Shown here in pieces: positions 22,901 to 34,900 of a stretch of DNA of 36,684 nt. Origin of the DNA: Apostichopus californicus (taxonomy: Eukaryota; Echinodermata; Holothuroidea; Aspidochirotida; Stichopodidae). A model generated the notes under the pieces. It made no database searches, had not been told where the DNA came from, and saw only the letters and a list, made by a program, of their open reading frames with translations. The translations under genes and the position numbers were made by a program. The DNA lies in NCBI GenBank assembly GCA_020650975.1, contig JAIPMN010001867.1, forward strand, positions 10,037-46,720. Reading direction: 5' to 3'. Every line of letters begins with the position of its first letter. Position 1 is the stretch's first letter.

Positions 22901-25900
22901 CTCACTCTATGATACAATTCAGGACTTCATTAATGTCACTCTGTAGCAATTAATAAACATATCACACCACAGGCATGTGTAACTCACTGATTATTCATAT
23001 AGGATCCCAGGATGATTATGTTATGTACTAAATTATGTCATTACAATAATGACTCCCTACGCACTAATAAACCAGTCACACTACAGACTTATATATAACT
23101 GTTGAATATTCATACACGATCATAGGATAACACTATTAAGCAATAAAGAGTCTCATTACCATAATGACTCTGTACTGACTAATAAACCAGTCACACTATA
23201 CTTATATAACTGTTGAATATTCAAACACGATCAAAGGACAACACTATTATGCAATAAAGAATCTCATCACCGTCATGACTCTGTACCAATTAATAAACTA
23301 AACAAACTTCAAACACATTTAACTGCTGATTGACTCATGTATGACCCCAGGATAATTCTATTATACAACTAAAGTATATCATTCATGAAATGCCTCTGTA
23401 GCTAGTAATAAATTTATCGCAATACAGATACATATAATAAACTGACTATTCAAAATTTCATGGAGACCAATGTCAGTATTGAATCAAACACTATGTTACT
23501 CAGTACTGTAACAACTAATAAACCAATATAGAGGCAAGTCTATCTGTTAATAACCCATAAAGGATGATGGAATGTTTATTATCCAGTATATAATTTGATG
23601 TTATCTTACTATTTCAAATTCTAAAATGTCCTTTATAGTCACTTTTCAAAGTTCTTTTCTTCTCTCTCTTCAAAGTGAGCATGTGATCCTACATTGTCAA
23701 GATCAGAGACATGCCATTAGGTGAAATTTTAGCAATATTGCCCCTTTAAGGCAAAAAGATAATGAAAATTGGTCACAATGGTTGAATTTTCAATTTTGCA
23801 TTACAATCATCTCTGATTGGTAAATTTTTAGCAACTGTGGAAATTGTATCAAAATCTATTAAGCAAAACTGTCTTAAAATTTGTAATTTATAACATAAAT
23901 CCAAAATAGTCTCACTCAACGATATGAAACTTGATCACTCCTTTTCTCAAAACATCATCTCTCAACTTGTAAATAAAGCCAAATTATATTCAACAAGTTT
24001 ATTTTTTAGATGAATGAGGTATTTCCAAAATAGTTGATCTTTGAAATAATTTTAAAGCTAGAAATTGTGTTTATTAAGGTTTAATCAAGAACTTACAGTA
24101 ACATGTAATTTTTCACAATATCCACTGATCTTGACCAAATGGGTCACATATTATGAATATTATGAATCTGATATTAACATCTTCTTTTTATTTCTTCCTT
24201 TAAATAAGATTCTTTTGAAAAGAATTGTGGAATTTTTTTCACAAAGTAAAAGTCTAGGTATTTAAGCAGAGCTTTTGTGGAATGTTTACTCATATATGTA
24301 TGAGCCAGCATAATTACATAATTATATGATTTGGTGCTTCATAGTGACTACATATGGTTCATCTGATGAACGGTCTAGCATGGAGTATCACAAACTGATA
24401 TTTGTCTCAGATGTCCATGGTTACAATACCAAACTTCTATTGCTATTTCCGTTTCTTAATAATGGCTTAAGCTTACTCTAACCTTTTCAAATGTTCACCA
24501 CTGTTAGTTATTAAGATAAAGGTCCTACTTTTCACAAAGTAGAGAAACATCCCCCCCCCCCTCCGTCCAGCCCTCCCCCTTTACACCTCTTCCCACCAGA
24601 TTCCAAAGAGGAATTTGATTCCTGCCAATTAATATCATCAATAAAATATTTCTATGATTAGGCAATTTATACTTTGGTATTAATACTCCCATATACAGGT
24701 ATCTAGCTTAAATTGTTGTACGCTAGGCTGGTAGATTTTCCTCTCATTTCATACCACTGGATTGATATTGGTTCCAGAACAGTTGCTCACATCAGGTCCT
24801 GGGGTGTAAAAACCCAAATATTTTGGGCACCATGACACCAATGATCCAAATTTTCAATCACCTTGCTCCAGGGCTGTGACTTACAAATGACACCATACCT
24901 TGCATGCTTGCTCCGACCCCATCGTAAAGTAGACACAAATTCTTCAGATAATATCGTAAAATACAGAGAGGGTGCAGTTAAGAATGCCAAAGGGATTACA
25001 AGATATGCTAAACGAGGGTTGACAACAGAGCAGGTTCAGTCTGTTAATGTTATATATGGGATGTCTGTAGTTTTACAGGTGCTGCCAATAATAGTAACTG
25101 AAGACAATGCCACAGTCAGTCATGCAAAAGTTTTGCAAAGTATCAGTGGTACAACTGAGCCCCCTAAGTAAACACAGAAGGGTGTGTGTGTGTGGGGGGG
25201 GGGGGTTAGGTGATATGGTAGTAACACATTCTGCCAAGTAATATCTGTATGAAGGGATCACCCTCAGTTAGAATCTGCAGAGTGCAGTGCTTGTAATCCT
25301 GAGGGCGCTGGTTTGTGTTGTGTTCTAGATAATAATTGCTTTGCTCTTCACCAAGTTATTTTTGGAACAGATAAACAGAATTGAAAGAGGAAATATAAAT
25401 TTTTGGCTAGTTACCTTCAAAGGAAAACGATACCTTTTGCTTCCTTATTTGTATTATATTACCCAAAGATCAGTTAGGAATGATATTCCATTCCTGTGAT
25501 AAATGCTATTCAGGAATTCATAGAATTGTATATATATATATGGCCAGTGTTATGTCTGAGGGTGAGTTTCTAGGGTAGCATATGCTGGCCAGTGTTATGT
25601 CTGAGGGTGGGTTTCTAGGGTAGCATATGCTGGCCAGTGTTATGTCTGAGGGTGGGTTTTTAGGGTAGCATATGCTGGCCAGTGTTATGTCTCTGAGGGT
25701 GGGTACCTAGGGTAGCATATTCTGGCCAGTGTGATGCCTGAGGGTTTCTAGGGTAGCATATGCTGGCCAGTGTTATGTCTGAGGGTGGGTTTCTAAGGTA
25801 GCAAGGTGTGTGTTAGTCATCAGTAATACTTTGCAAAAATGCATGCAGGTTAGATATTAAAAAGGGGGGGGGGGTGCAATGGAACAGAATAGCAGTCACT

Positions 25901-28900
25901 TCAAACGAAACAAACATAGAACCGGGTATTTAATCAGAAATTCAAAGTTATATAGAAAAAGTGTTCTGTCTTTGAGGCACAAGGATATATGTCCCCCATT
26001 GTACGTGAACCATCCTTTAAAATATAAGCAAAGGTTCAACATGATGGAATGCGTAGTTGCTTACTGACGCATCGAATTCACTGGATTGTCTTAAGTGTAA
26101 TGTCAACTGTAAACAGTCATAACCTTAAGATTTCCTTTCAAAACGGATAGATTTCTGGTAGAAGTGAGAAAGTAGAGCCTTACCGTACATTACCACAGGG
26201 TTCCAACAACATTATACACAGAATGCTACCTATGGAACACACAGTCCTCTCTTTTGTATGAGACTAGAAATTGTATGAACCAACAGAAACAAGAAAGCTG
26301 TATGTTTTTTAACAGTTTTGAATATCAGTAATATTAATCACAGAAGATGGTCAAATGTAGATCGCAAATATTTTACGCCTTTTGCTCTTTTTCAGTTTCT
26401 CTTACTTTTGAGGACCTCTGAGATACACAAGCTAAAATAAGACTAATTGAGCTACCTAAAGAAACATTCACACCAAATTTTTTTCTCTTTTCCTTTCTTT
26501 TTAATACAATTTTTCTTGCTTTCATTGTTTCCCAAAAATGGAGACAGAGGAAATCACGAAGTGAACGATAAACCTCCGCAAAACGGAGGGAAACAAAATT
26601 GTTTGAATATTTTGAGTATTAGACAGAACAGTTTCACTTTTCTGGGTCATTACAATACAAAAATACGTAAATAAAAACAAAGGTTGTTAAGTATAAATAA
26701 TAATAGTGTTGTGCTTGCAAACATAAACATTCAATCAGGTTATATTGTTAGAATACAAAAGAACACATGCACAGGCCACCGTGGACAGAAAGTACCGCAT
26801 CTGCTTTTATACAAACGTTTTATTCTTTTGTTTTTACCACTTTTGATGGAATTATAAAGCCTTTTTTGCACGAGCCTATAATCTCCAATAAGAAAGCTTT
26901 AAATTAAATGATGAAAAGTCTCAGAGATTAATATATTCATCATGACTTTTGCCAAGAAAAGTTCCTCAAATGTTATTTGCATTCGCATAAATTTAACTAT
27001 GTGATATGGATCCAAGAACAAAGAGGTCAGATATTTCCCCCCCCCCCCAAAAAATAAATAAATAAAGATTCTACTTTCCTTTCAACCTATGCAAAACAAA
27101 ACCCAAAAGTTTTCCAAAAAGGCTCAAAAAGTCATTTTTCTAGTAAACTACTTCTTTACTTCATTAAAGAAAACCACAAAATAAATTCAACTAAAAATTC
27201 CAGGTCTTCTCTCTGTGAATCTGGATATATACTAAATTATTGGAGGGTGTTAGGGGGGAGGGGAAAAAGGAGGTAGGGAAGGGGCTATGTACTTTCTGTC
27301 CATGGCTATTAGTATAAAGTGTTAGTACCTGCATGACTGGCTGAGGTCACAAGCGGAGGGGAGATAGGAGTTGTGCTGCCAACATCGGTTATGTTCATGC
27401 TGGGGGTGGGGTGCCGTGTCTTGGACACCCCATCGTACATACCACTCGACATCATGTACAGGCTACTAGTGCTTTTACGGTAGTCGGATTTTCGACCTGC
27501 CGTGGACTTGTTCCTCTCCCTGGGTTCGCTGAAGACCAGATCTGCCGCTAACGTATCGATTGAGTTCTCCAAGGTCAGCAGAATTTCGCTGACATAACCC
27601 TAGAAATGAAAGGTAGGACGGTTCAAGCATGACTTAAATGCCAACATGAAAATCATGAGAATCAGAAAGTGTATTGCTAACTCTTGCATAAGTATCATAA
27701 CAGATGTTGAGAAAGACTTTTACTTTCCAAAGCCCAAAAAGAGCACCATTCAGCACAGACCTACCACACTATTCACAGCAGATGTATCGAACCTAGCCTT
27801 GTTTTGCAATAAAACTTGAGGCTAAAGTTCCTTTTGCCCTTACCAGCTATTCCACATATTTGGACGAGAAGATGAGGTGCAATGAAGTTCAAGAGAGAGT
27901 TGATTTTACTATTTATCTGATGAGAGAATCTGGGATCAGACATGGAACATGGTATTTATGAAACAACTAGCTGGATGAGAAATGGCAGATATTAAAAAAA
28001 AAAAAAAAAATTACATCTGAATATTAAAGCACCCTAATATGACAAACCTGTGTTTCATTTCCCTGCTCAGTCACTGTTTCCACCAATCTTCTCAAAATGT
28101 CGGACAACCAATTTGAGGACAGAGTTGGATTCAAAGCTCTGAAAATCTGGCGAGGTTATGAAATAAGAGATATGTTACGTATGTGTTAAGACCTTTTCCG
28201 AGGAGCTTTATCTCAAATTTTACATGTACCCTTACACTTTGGTAACTGCTCAAGAAGAGCCCTTGCAATAGCTTCAATTTTCAGACAGATCTACAGATGG
28301 ACGATTTTGGCTTCACCCCCTCAGGTGATATAAGATGTGCTGACCAGTCAAGTATATGATAACAATTTTTCAGATTAAAAATTATCTTCATTTTAAATAT
28401 TAATTACCATGAACAAATCGAATCATATCAGTTTCAATGGTATTGTAACATTTGAATTTTTAACCACAGGTCAAAATGAAATTATGTACACAATATACTA
28501 GTTGTGATGCAAGGTACAGGTATTCAGGAAAACTTTTAAGGATTTTTTTTCTGGTTGTCAATCGGACAACTAGTTCTTACAGTTTGGTTGTCCAAAGAGA
28601 AAATTTGCTTGTCTGAAAAATGTAGTAAAATAACAAAGAATGGCCAATATGTATATGGTAAGAGAGATTTGTAGGTCTGGTGAATAGAGACACCAGCTTT
28701 GGGTCACTAAGGGTTAAGACAGAAGTTTCTCAATACATGAACTGAGGCTACAGATCAATGATTGTAATAAGCCGTTGTTTTATTCAAGCTGCACATGTGC
28801 ACCATCATATTGTAAGTGATATGGTCTGGAAACTAGCCCATATTAGCAACATTAGCGAGTTTGACTAAATCTCTCACTATTTATAAAATAAAGGAGCAAA

Positions 28901-31900
28901 TAAACTGAGAATTCAGTGATATCCTTCTTGACATGCAGTTGAGATATGAAGCCAAGCAAATCAATCACCTAAAATGAACAAATTTCAAGAAAAACTCTGT
29001 TTCCTTTCCTAGGCAGGCAGCACAAGTGTAACAGTGTTTGTTATACATTACTTGACCTGACCTTTGACCTTCCATGACATATTTGTGAACTACAGAACCT
29101 AACACTAATTACTTCAGCTGATTGAACATAACTGGTTCATTGCGATGCCACAGTTAGTAATGATGTTAAGGTTTACCTGGAAGGACCTGCCCGCATAGTG
29201 TCTAGAGGATCCCTGGAGGGCGGGCTGGAGGGCAATCTCTGCCCATCGCTGCTCCAAGAATCCCCCACGGTGACCACTTTGAAAGATCCTCACCACATGC
29301 TGCAAGAACGTGGACATCTGTTCCGCACTCTTGATGGATAGACACCTCGGCGTGATCTCCTCGCTACTCCACAATGGCCGACTTTTCCTACAAGTGATGG
29401 ATGTTTTTGGTTGTGATGTTATTACCATAGTTACTGACTGATACAAAGGTTACCATGGGTTACTATGTTAGTAAGCTCATTACCTCAATCTTACAATCTC
29501 TAAGGAAGTTTCTATGTGGAAATGTCAGTCATGTCTTGTGCCATTTATCACAGCACATAAGATAAAAAATAAAGTCCATAATAGATCTTACAATTCTGGC
29601 ATATTATTTGTGTAAAAAAACATATTTTAAGCCTGTCAGCAGCATAACCTGGCTGACTTTATGTAAGAGCTTATCAAAACTATACAAATATATTTTCTTG
29701 TTGAATGTTTTAAATCTGAATTATTACCATAAATTCATATATTCATAACTTTGCACTGTTTCTACTATGTGTCTCTACCTCTTTGTATCATCTGAATTAT
29801 TCTTTTAGTCCTCTGAATGACTATAACCATTAGTTTATTAGCTTTTCACCACAGTGATACCTCAAAGCGATTTGTTGCATCTCCATTGCGTTGCGGACAC
29901 ATATACATGTTACCAGAGCACAACATACATTGTAAGTGAGAAGCATTACGTTTAGAACAAATGGCAAAAAAAGTACGTTACTACAGATTAATAGTTTGCC
30001 TACCTTGCTTTTCATAGTAGATGAAACTAGCCTAGCTTTACCTTGACACATAAGAAATAGGGCAAACGTTTTACTTTCATTGGTCATTTAAAACACTCTA
30101 TCAGCTACTTACACATCAACATTTTGCCGACATTTACCTCGCTTTTCATAGTAGTAGATCACCTAGCCTAACTCTGGCATATAACAATCAGTGAAGAAGT
30201 TTTATTTTTTAAACCATTTAGCCAATACACCACATTGTTAGCTACTTATACTTCACCACTGTTGCATTAAAACTTTGTAAAAGTTTACAATATGGTGTTT
30301 GCACAACCAGTGTACTGCAATAATATCTCGGTATTATTCCCATAGCAACACAAACATGGACAAAACAATACAAGCAAGACGGTGAATGACACACACAGCT
30401 GGGACGTACTGTACACCCTGTCCCTATCCTTATATATGTACTTCTTATCCTATTAATAAATTTATATTTATACTGGAATAAATTAAAAAAATAAAATGCA
30501 AAATATAAAAATATAAAAAAAATACCTGGAAACGAGAAATTCCATGAGGGCTTTAGCTGCGTCTTCCTCGCTCCTGATTTCTCCGTTGATGAAGTTGGTA
30601 GACCCCCCTCCTGAAGAGGGTACCACAGTGGAGACACTTCCAGAACTGGATAGGGACAGGGTGGAGGCCCCCATCACGTTGGCAACGCTGTCCAGAGGGG
30701 AAGTGTCTGTGCTCTCCCCTGGGGACTCGGATGGGTGTATGAGGATGGGGGTTGGTGCACCTAGGAGGTAAAACAAAAAGAAGATACAAATAGCTGAGTC
30801 AATTTAATAATGTATTAACTAATTAGGCTCTGCTTGAAGACAATACCTACACTGTATTAGAGTAATGCTACGGGAGTTGTGATAAAGATGACCTACTTAC
30901 CGAGATTAGCTAACACTTTAAAACTCAAAGACACAGACTATTATCATGGATGTAAATCAAGTTGCATATTTCAGCCTGACAAAATCAATTTTGAAGCTAC
31001 CAACATTTTCTGGCATTCAGAAGGTTACGAAAAAAAACCAATAATGGTGCTACTTCTTGCGATCAAAAGCCTAACCATGTGACCCTTTGACACAGCTGCT
31101 TGCAGTCCAGAGCCTACATGTGTAACAAATGGAATGGTATTTCAATGTAGGAGCATGTATGTTAGCAATCCCTTTCACTGAAATCAAGGAAAGCTTTGCA
31201 GCAAAAAGCATACACATGAAACCATACGAAACATTCTCTTTCGATGTACTGTCAGTAAATGACTCCATAGCAACCACATTTGGTTGCAAATCTCCATCCA
31301 GACCAGTGTATGGTACTCACCAGTGAAGTTGAAAACTTTGGTGTTCTGTGGTGATTGTTCAAAGAGTATGTTGAGATCACTGACGCTATGGTTACGGAGC
31401 AGCATCCGGGCCACCCCGGCGTGGTCCCCGTGAGGGGAGAGAATCACCATCAAATTCAAGAGTAGCTGCTTACAGTGGTGGTAGACCAAAGGCCAAGAAT
31501 GGTCCATTCCTGGGAGAGTAAACAAATAGGTTTAAAATGTTAGACCTTGATCAGAATATAAATTGCAGTTTAATACGGGATGACTATTGGGAAGACCGAA
31601 TGTCGGTCCAGTTTGAATTTCTGTACCATTTTTTCAGGACTGACCCTTTCAACATCTGAGGGTCATCAATCAAAGTGGCTGGATTACTTAGTCTAGCACT
31701 CAGACTATCAGGTCAGTTCCTCAGAAGCAACACAGAAATCAATAGGCAAATCGTAAGACTCTGATGGCTTCAAATAAAACGTTTACAACGCAATTCAAAT
31801 TTGAAAACAACGGACAGTGCTATATGTCATCTGTTGGGGATTGGCTATTGGTATGAGGTTAAAAGAGCATTTTTGTATGGGCTGTGTTGTTAGAATTTAG

Positions 31901-34900
31901 AAAACAAGAGATGGACATTAACATTTAGGCCTGAACTATAAGGAGCTGACTTCATTGTTGATTTAGTCTGAAAGTGGCATTTACAAACATTTAAGGTGAA
32001 TAGCTATAGAATAACTACTAGCCACCAAAATTGACACTTTTTGTTCGAAATAACATATATCATATAAGTACTAACATTCTGCTCAAAGTTATCCTTTCAA
32101 ACACTTTATGAACTGATCAATCATTTGTGTTGCAACTAGGCTCTGACCATCAAAATTATCCCCAGGCATCAAGGACACTTAAAAGTTGACAATAAGACTT
32201 CTCCCATTCGTTGATAGTGGCAGTGAAAAAATTTGCTTCAGTTTGAAGATGGGTGACCATTACTGACTCCTAGCATATTTGGTACAGTACAGATGACAGT
32301 TAAATTCACCAAGACCAGAGGGGTGTGTGTGAAAGGGTGTGGCGGGGGGATGACAAGAATACAGAAAGCTGAAAATTATATTCTAAAATAAATTTGCCTA
32401 TCAACACTCAGATCTTTAATCTCAGCAAGCCTGGGAAAAATGCACCCAGTTGGGGGACAATTTTTTTAATACTCTACTGTCATGTCCTGCTTCAGAGCAC
32501 TTGTATTGTCAGTACAAGCAGTATGAATATCATGTTTCTATCAGATCAAGGAACTGTTTGTACTGTCAATGCCAGTGCTATGAAGCATGATAATGGAGGA
32601 CAGTTTAGAGAGGTATAGCATAAGGAAATTGTCCCAACTGGCTGGAAAAATGTAAATGCAGCTACCCACAATGCAACAGTGTAATTTGAAATCGTGCATG
32701 GAGGACTGCAAACTGTACTACACAGTCCAATTCATTTAGTAAACCTTACCAGCTGTTTTGTAAACACAAAAGGTTTTCAACTTACCAAGAAAAACTGTGT
32801 GAAGAATAATTGGTAAGTAGTGATTGCCAAGGTTAAGATGAAGCTGTTCCACGACCAGGTCTGTCAGTAACATGACTGCTAAATTACACCTGGAATTAGA
32901 GAAATAAGATTAAACTTGATGCTTTTATGTCCAACAGAAATGCATAAGTTCATTTGTAATATATTTTGAATTTCAATTTCCAATATTCTTTCAATATTTC
33001 AGCTTTCAAAAGATATTTTCAACCTTTATTGTGAATCTGGTAAATAATCTGGTGTGTGTGTGATAGTAGTATGAAACAAGAGTTTCTTCTTATATTTGGA
33101 TCCTTGAGTCAATACAGTACCTCCCTGCCTTTCATTTATGAATATATATAATAACCAGATCAACGGTTCAACCAAAAAATACCACTGCCCCATATTGCCT
33201 CCTCCTCCTCCTATTCCATCTTCCCACTATTACTCCAAAGTTATTTTCTTGCAGTTTTGAAAAAGGCACACGAGGACATTCATGTTATAAACTGGCATTA
33301 AGAAGTACATTTTGTGTCAGAGTGTCCAATAAGGCACACAGTGCAAAGTAGATAACGGTAACACTGACATAAAGGAGACTGTAAGCCATTAGCGACGATA
33401 AACATCTTAAAGATGTTTGTGGTTTCGTACCTGTGTAGGATTCCTTGTGGTATATCGTGGTTCTCAATGAGGTCACTCAGGTTACCACAGTGAATGTCAA
33501 CAGCTAGAGGGATCCGTACAGCCACCAGTCCATCCCTAGACTCTTGCCTCCATAAGAGGAAGCTATCGTCATTCCTGACTCCGTCCAGATCATCGTCGTC
33601 TAAGAGCTGTTGCTCTGATTTGCTGGAGAGGTCAACCTCCTGCAGGATCGGTAACTGGGGTTTGGATCGATCCAAGATGGCCGCTATCTCACTGCTGGGA
33701 GTGGAGGAGCTGCTGGTCAGCGTGGTGGTCAGGGAACTGGTACTCTGGTGGTGGCTAAAATTGTCACTCTTTGCCAGACTGAAAAAGCAAAATGAAAAGG
33801 AAAAGGTCACGACACACCAACAACGAGACAAATGTATTATATTTAACATTTAGCAAGGAAATGTATAAATACTGTACTAAAATTACAAATGTAAGGAATA
33901 TACAAAACATCTTAGATACCAATATATGAGGATTGGTCTTGGGTAAAACTGTAAATAACAAATGCAAGATTTAAAAAAAAAAAAATTTGGGCCCTTTTTG
34001 GTTGTAACTTGTTTTTGTTTGTGTGTCTCTGTGATATCTGATGACATGACATGACAAATGTTTCTGCTTTATGTTAAGTTTGAGTAATTCTGTAAAGATT
34101 AGAGAGTGTATAAAGTGATATGCTTAATACAGTTGCACATATAATAAGCATACATGTTTCCTTTGCTCTGCTTCTTACATTTGGCCTTACACGACAGTCT
34201 CAGAAATGAACCAGCCTATACAGGACTCACCCCTTGGATCAAAGAGGTTCTTTCTTATCTTTTCTGTACTGTACAATGATTTTATTTTTATATTTAACTT
34301 AAGCCTTAACTGCTTAAAAGAATGATAATCCCTGATAGATCCTCATAGTGACGTCAAGCAGATTAACGAAACACACAAATTCTTACCTATCCGTCTTCAC
34401 ACCCTTGTCACTCCCTTTGCTACTGGCCACGCTGTCCTGATGAACATCGCTGCTGCCCCTTCTTTCGAATCCACTCTGACTGTCTCCTGAGGGCACCCTT
34501 GCATGCATCTGCTCGGGGTGGTCCTTGTCGATGGTGTCGCTGAGAGACGAGACGCTCTCGCTGTGAGGCAGGGACGAACGGTCAATGATGGAAAAATACG
34601 GCGGTTCTTCCAACCGCTCCACCTGATAGTTGACCACCTCCACTGACTGGATCTCCTTCATCAACAGCTCCATCAGTTCATTGGTCTTGGCTCTCGCGAT
34701 GTAACGGACAATTCTCTTCAACTACACACCAGAGGGGAGAGACGAAGTCAAGTCGGGTTCAATCAAGAACGACTACCTTTAATACTATTCTTACAGGAAG
34801 ACAATGAACTTATCGAGATAATCGTGTATGAAAGAGGAAATGTTTCCAACGGTGCAGAATCTGTGTACCGTCCATCTCCCCCATATTATTAATAGGGTGT

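Larger units (their letters stand above)
22323..27328 (-). other. long intron between e10 and e11 (5.0 kb)
   Basis: Holds the ~113-bp satellite array (22560-23630), the 45-bp minisatellite (25542-25805), homopolymer runs (C11 at 24551, G12 at 25194, G11 at 25864, C12 at 27037), and a possible tRNA-like SINE remnant at 25262-25330. No furry sequence seems to be missing between e10 and e11. Confidence 0.8.

Noticed and set aside
24863-25171. 102-codon plus-strand frame in the 5.0-kb intron
   Set aside because: No recognisable domain, no splice or promoter context, composition like the surrounding intron.
26400-26411. 12-base acceptor-donor pair (minus strand) in the e10-e11 intron
   Set aside because: In frame but too short, with a modest acceptor and no homology; similar pairs (about 16511-16519 and 30901-30909) show this arises by chance.
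30544-30771. 75-codon plus-strand open frame
   Set aside because: Antisense shadow of exon e7.
33494-33853. 119-codon open frame on the plus strand
   Set aside because: It is the antisense of furry exon e4; the minus-strand frame has homology and splice sites, this one has neither.
34208-34240. Possible extra exon in the e3-e4 intron ending at a gtgagt donor
   Set aside because: Phases do not match the flanking exons with any available acceptor, or a stop appears.
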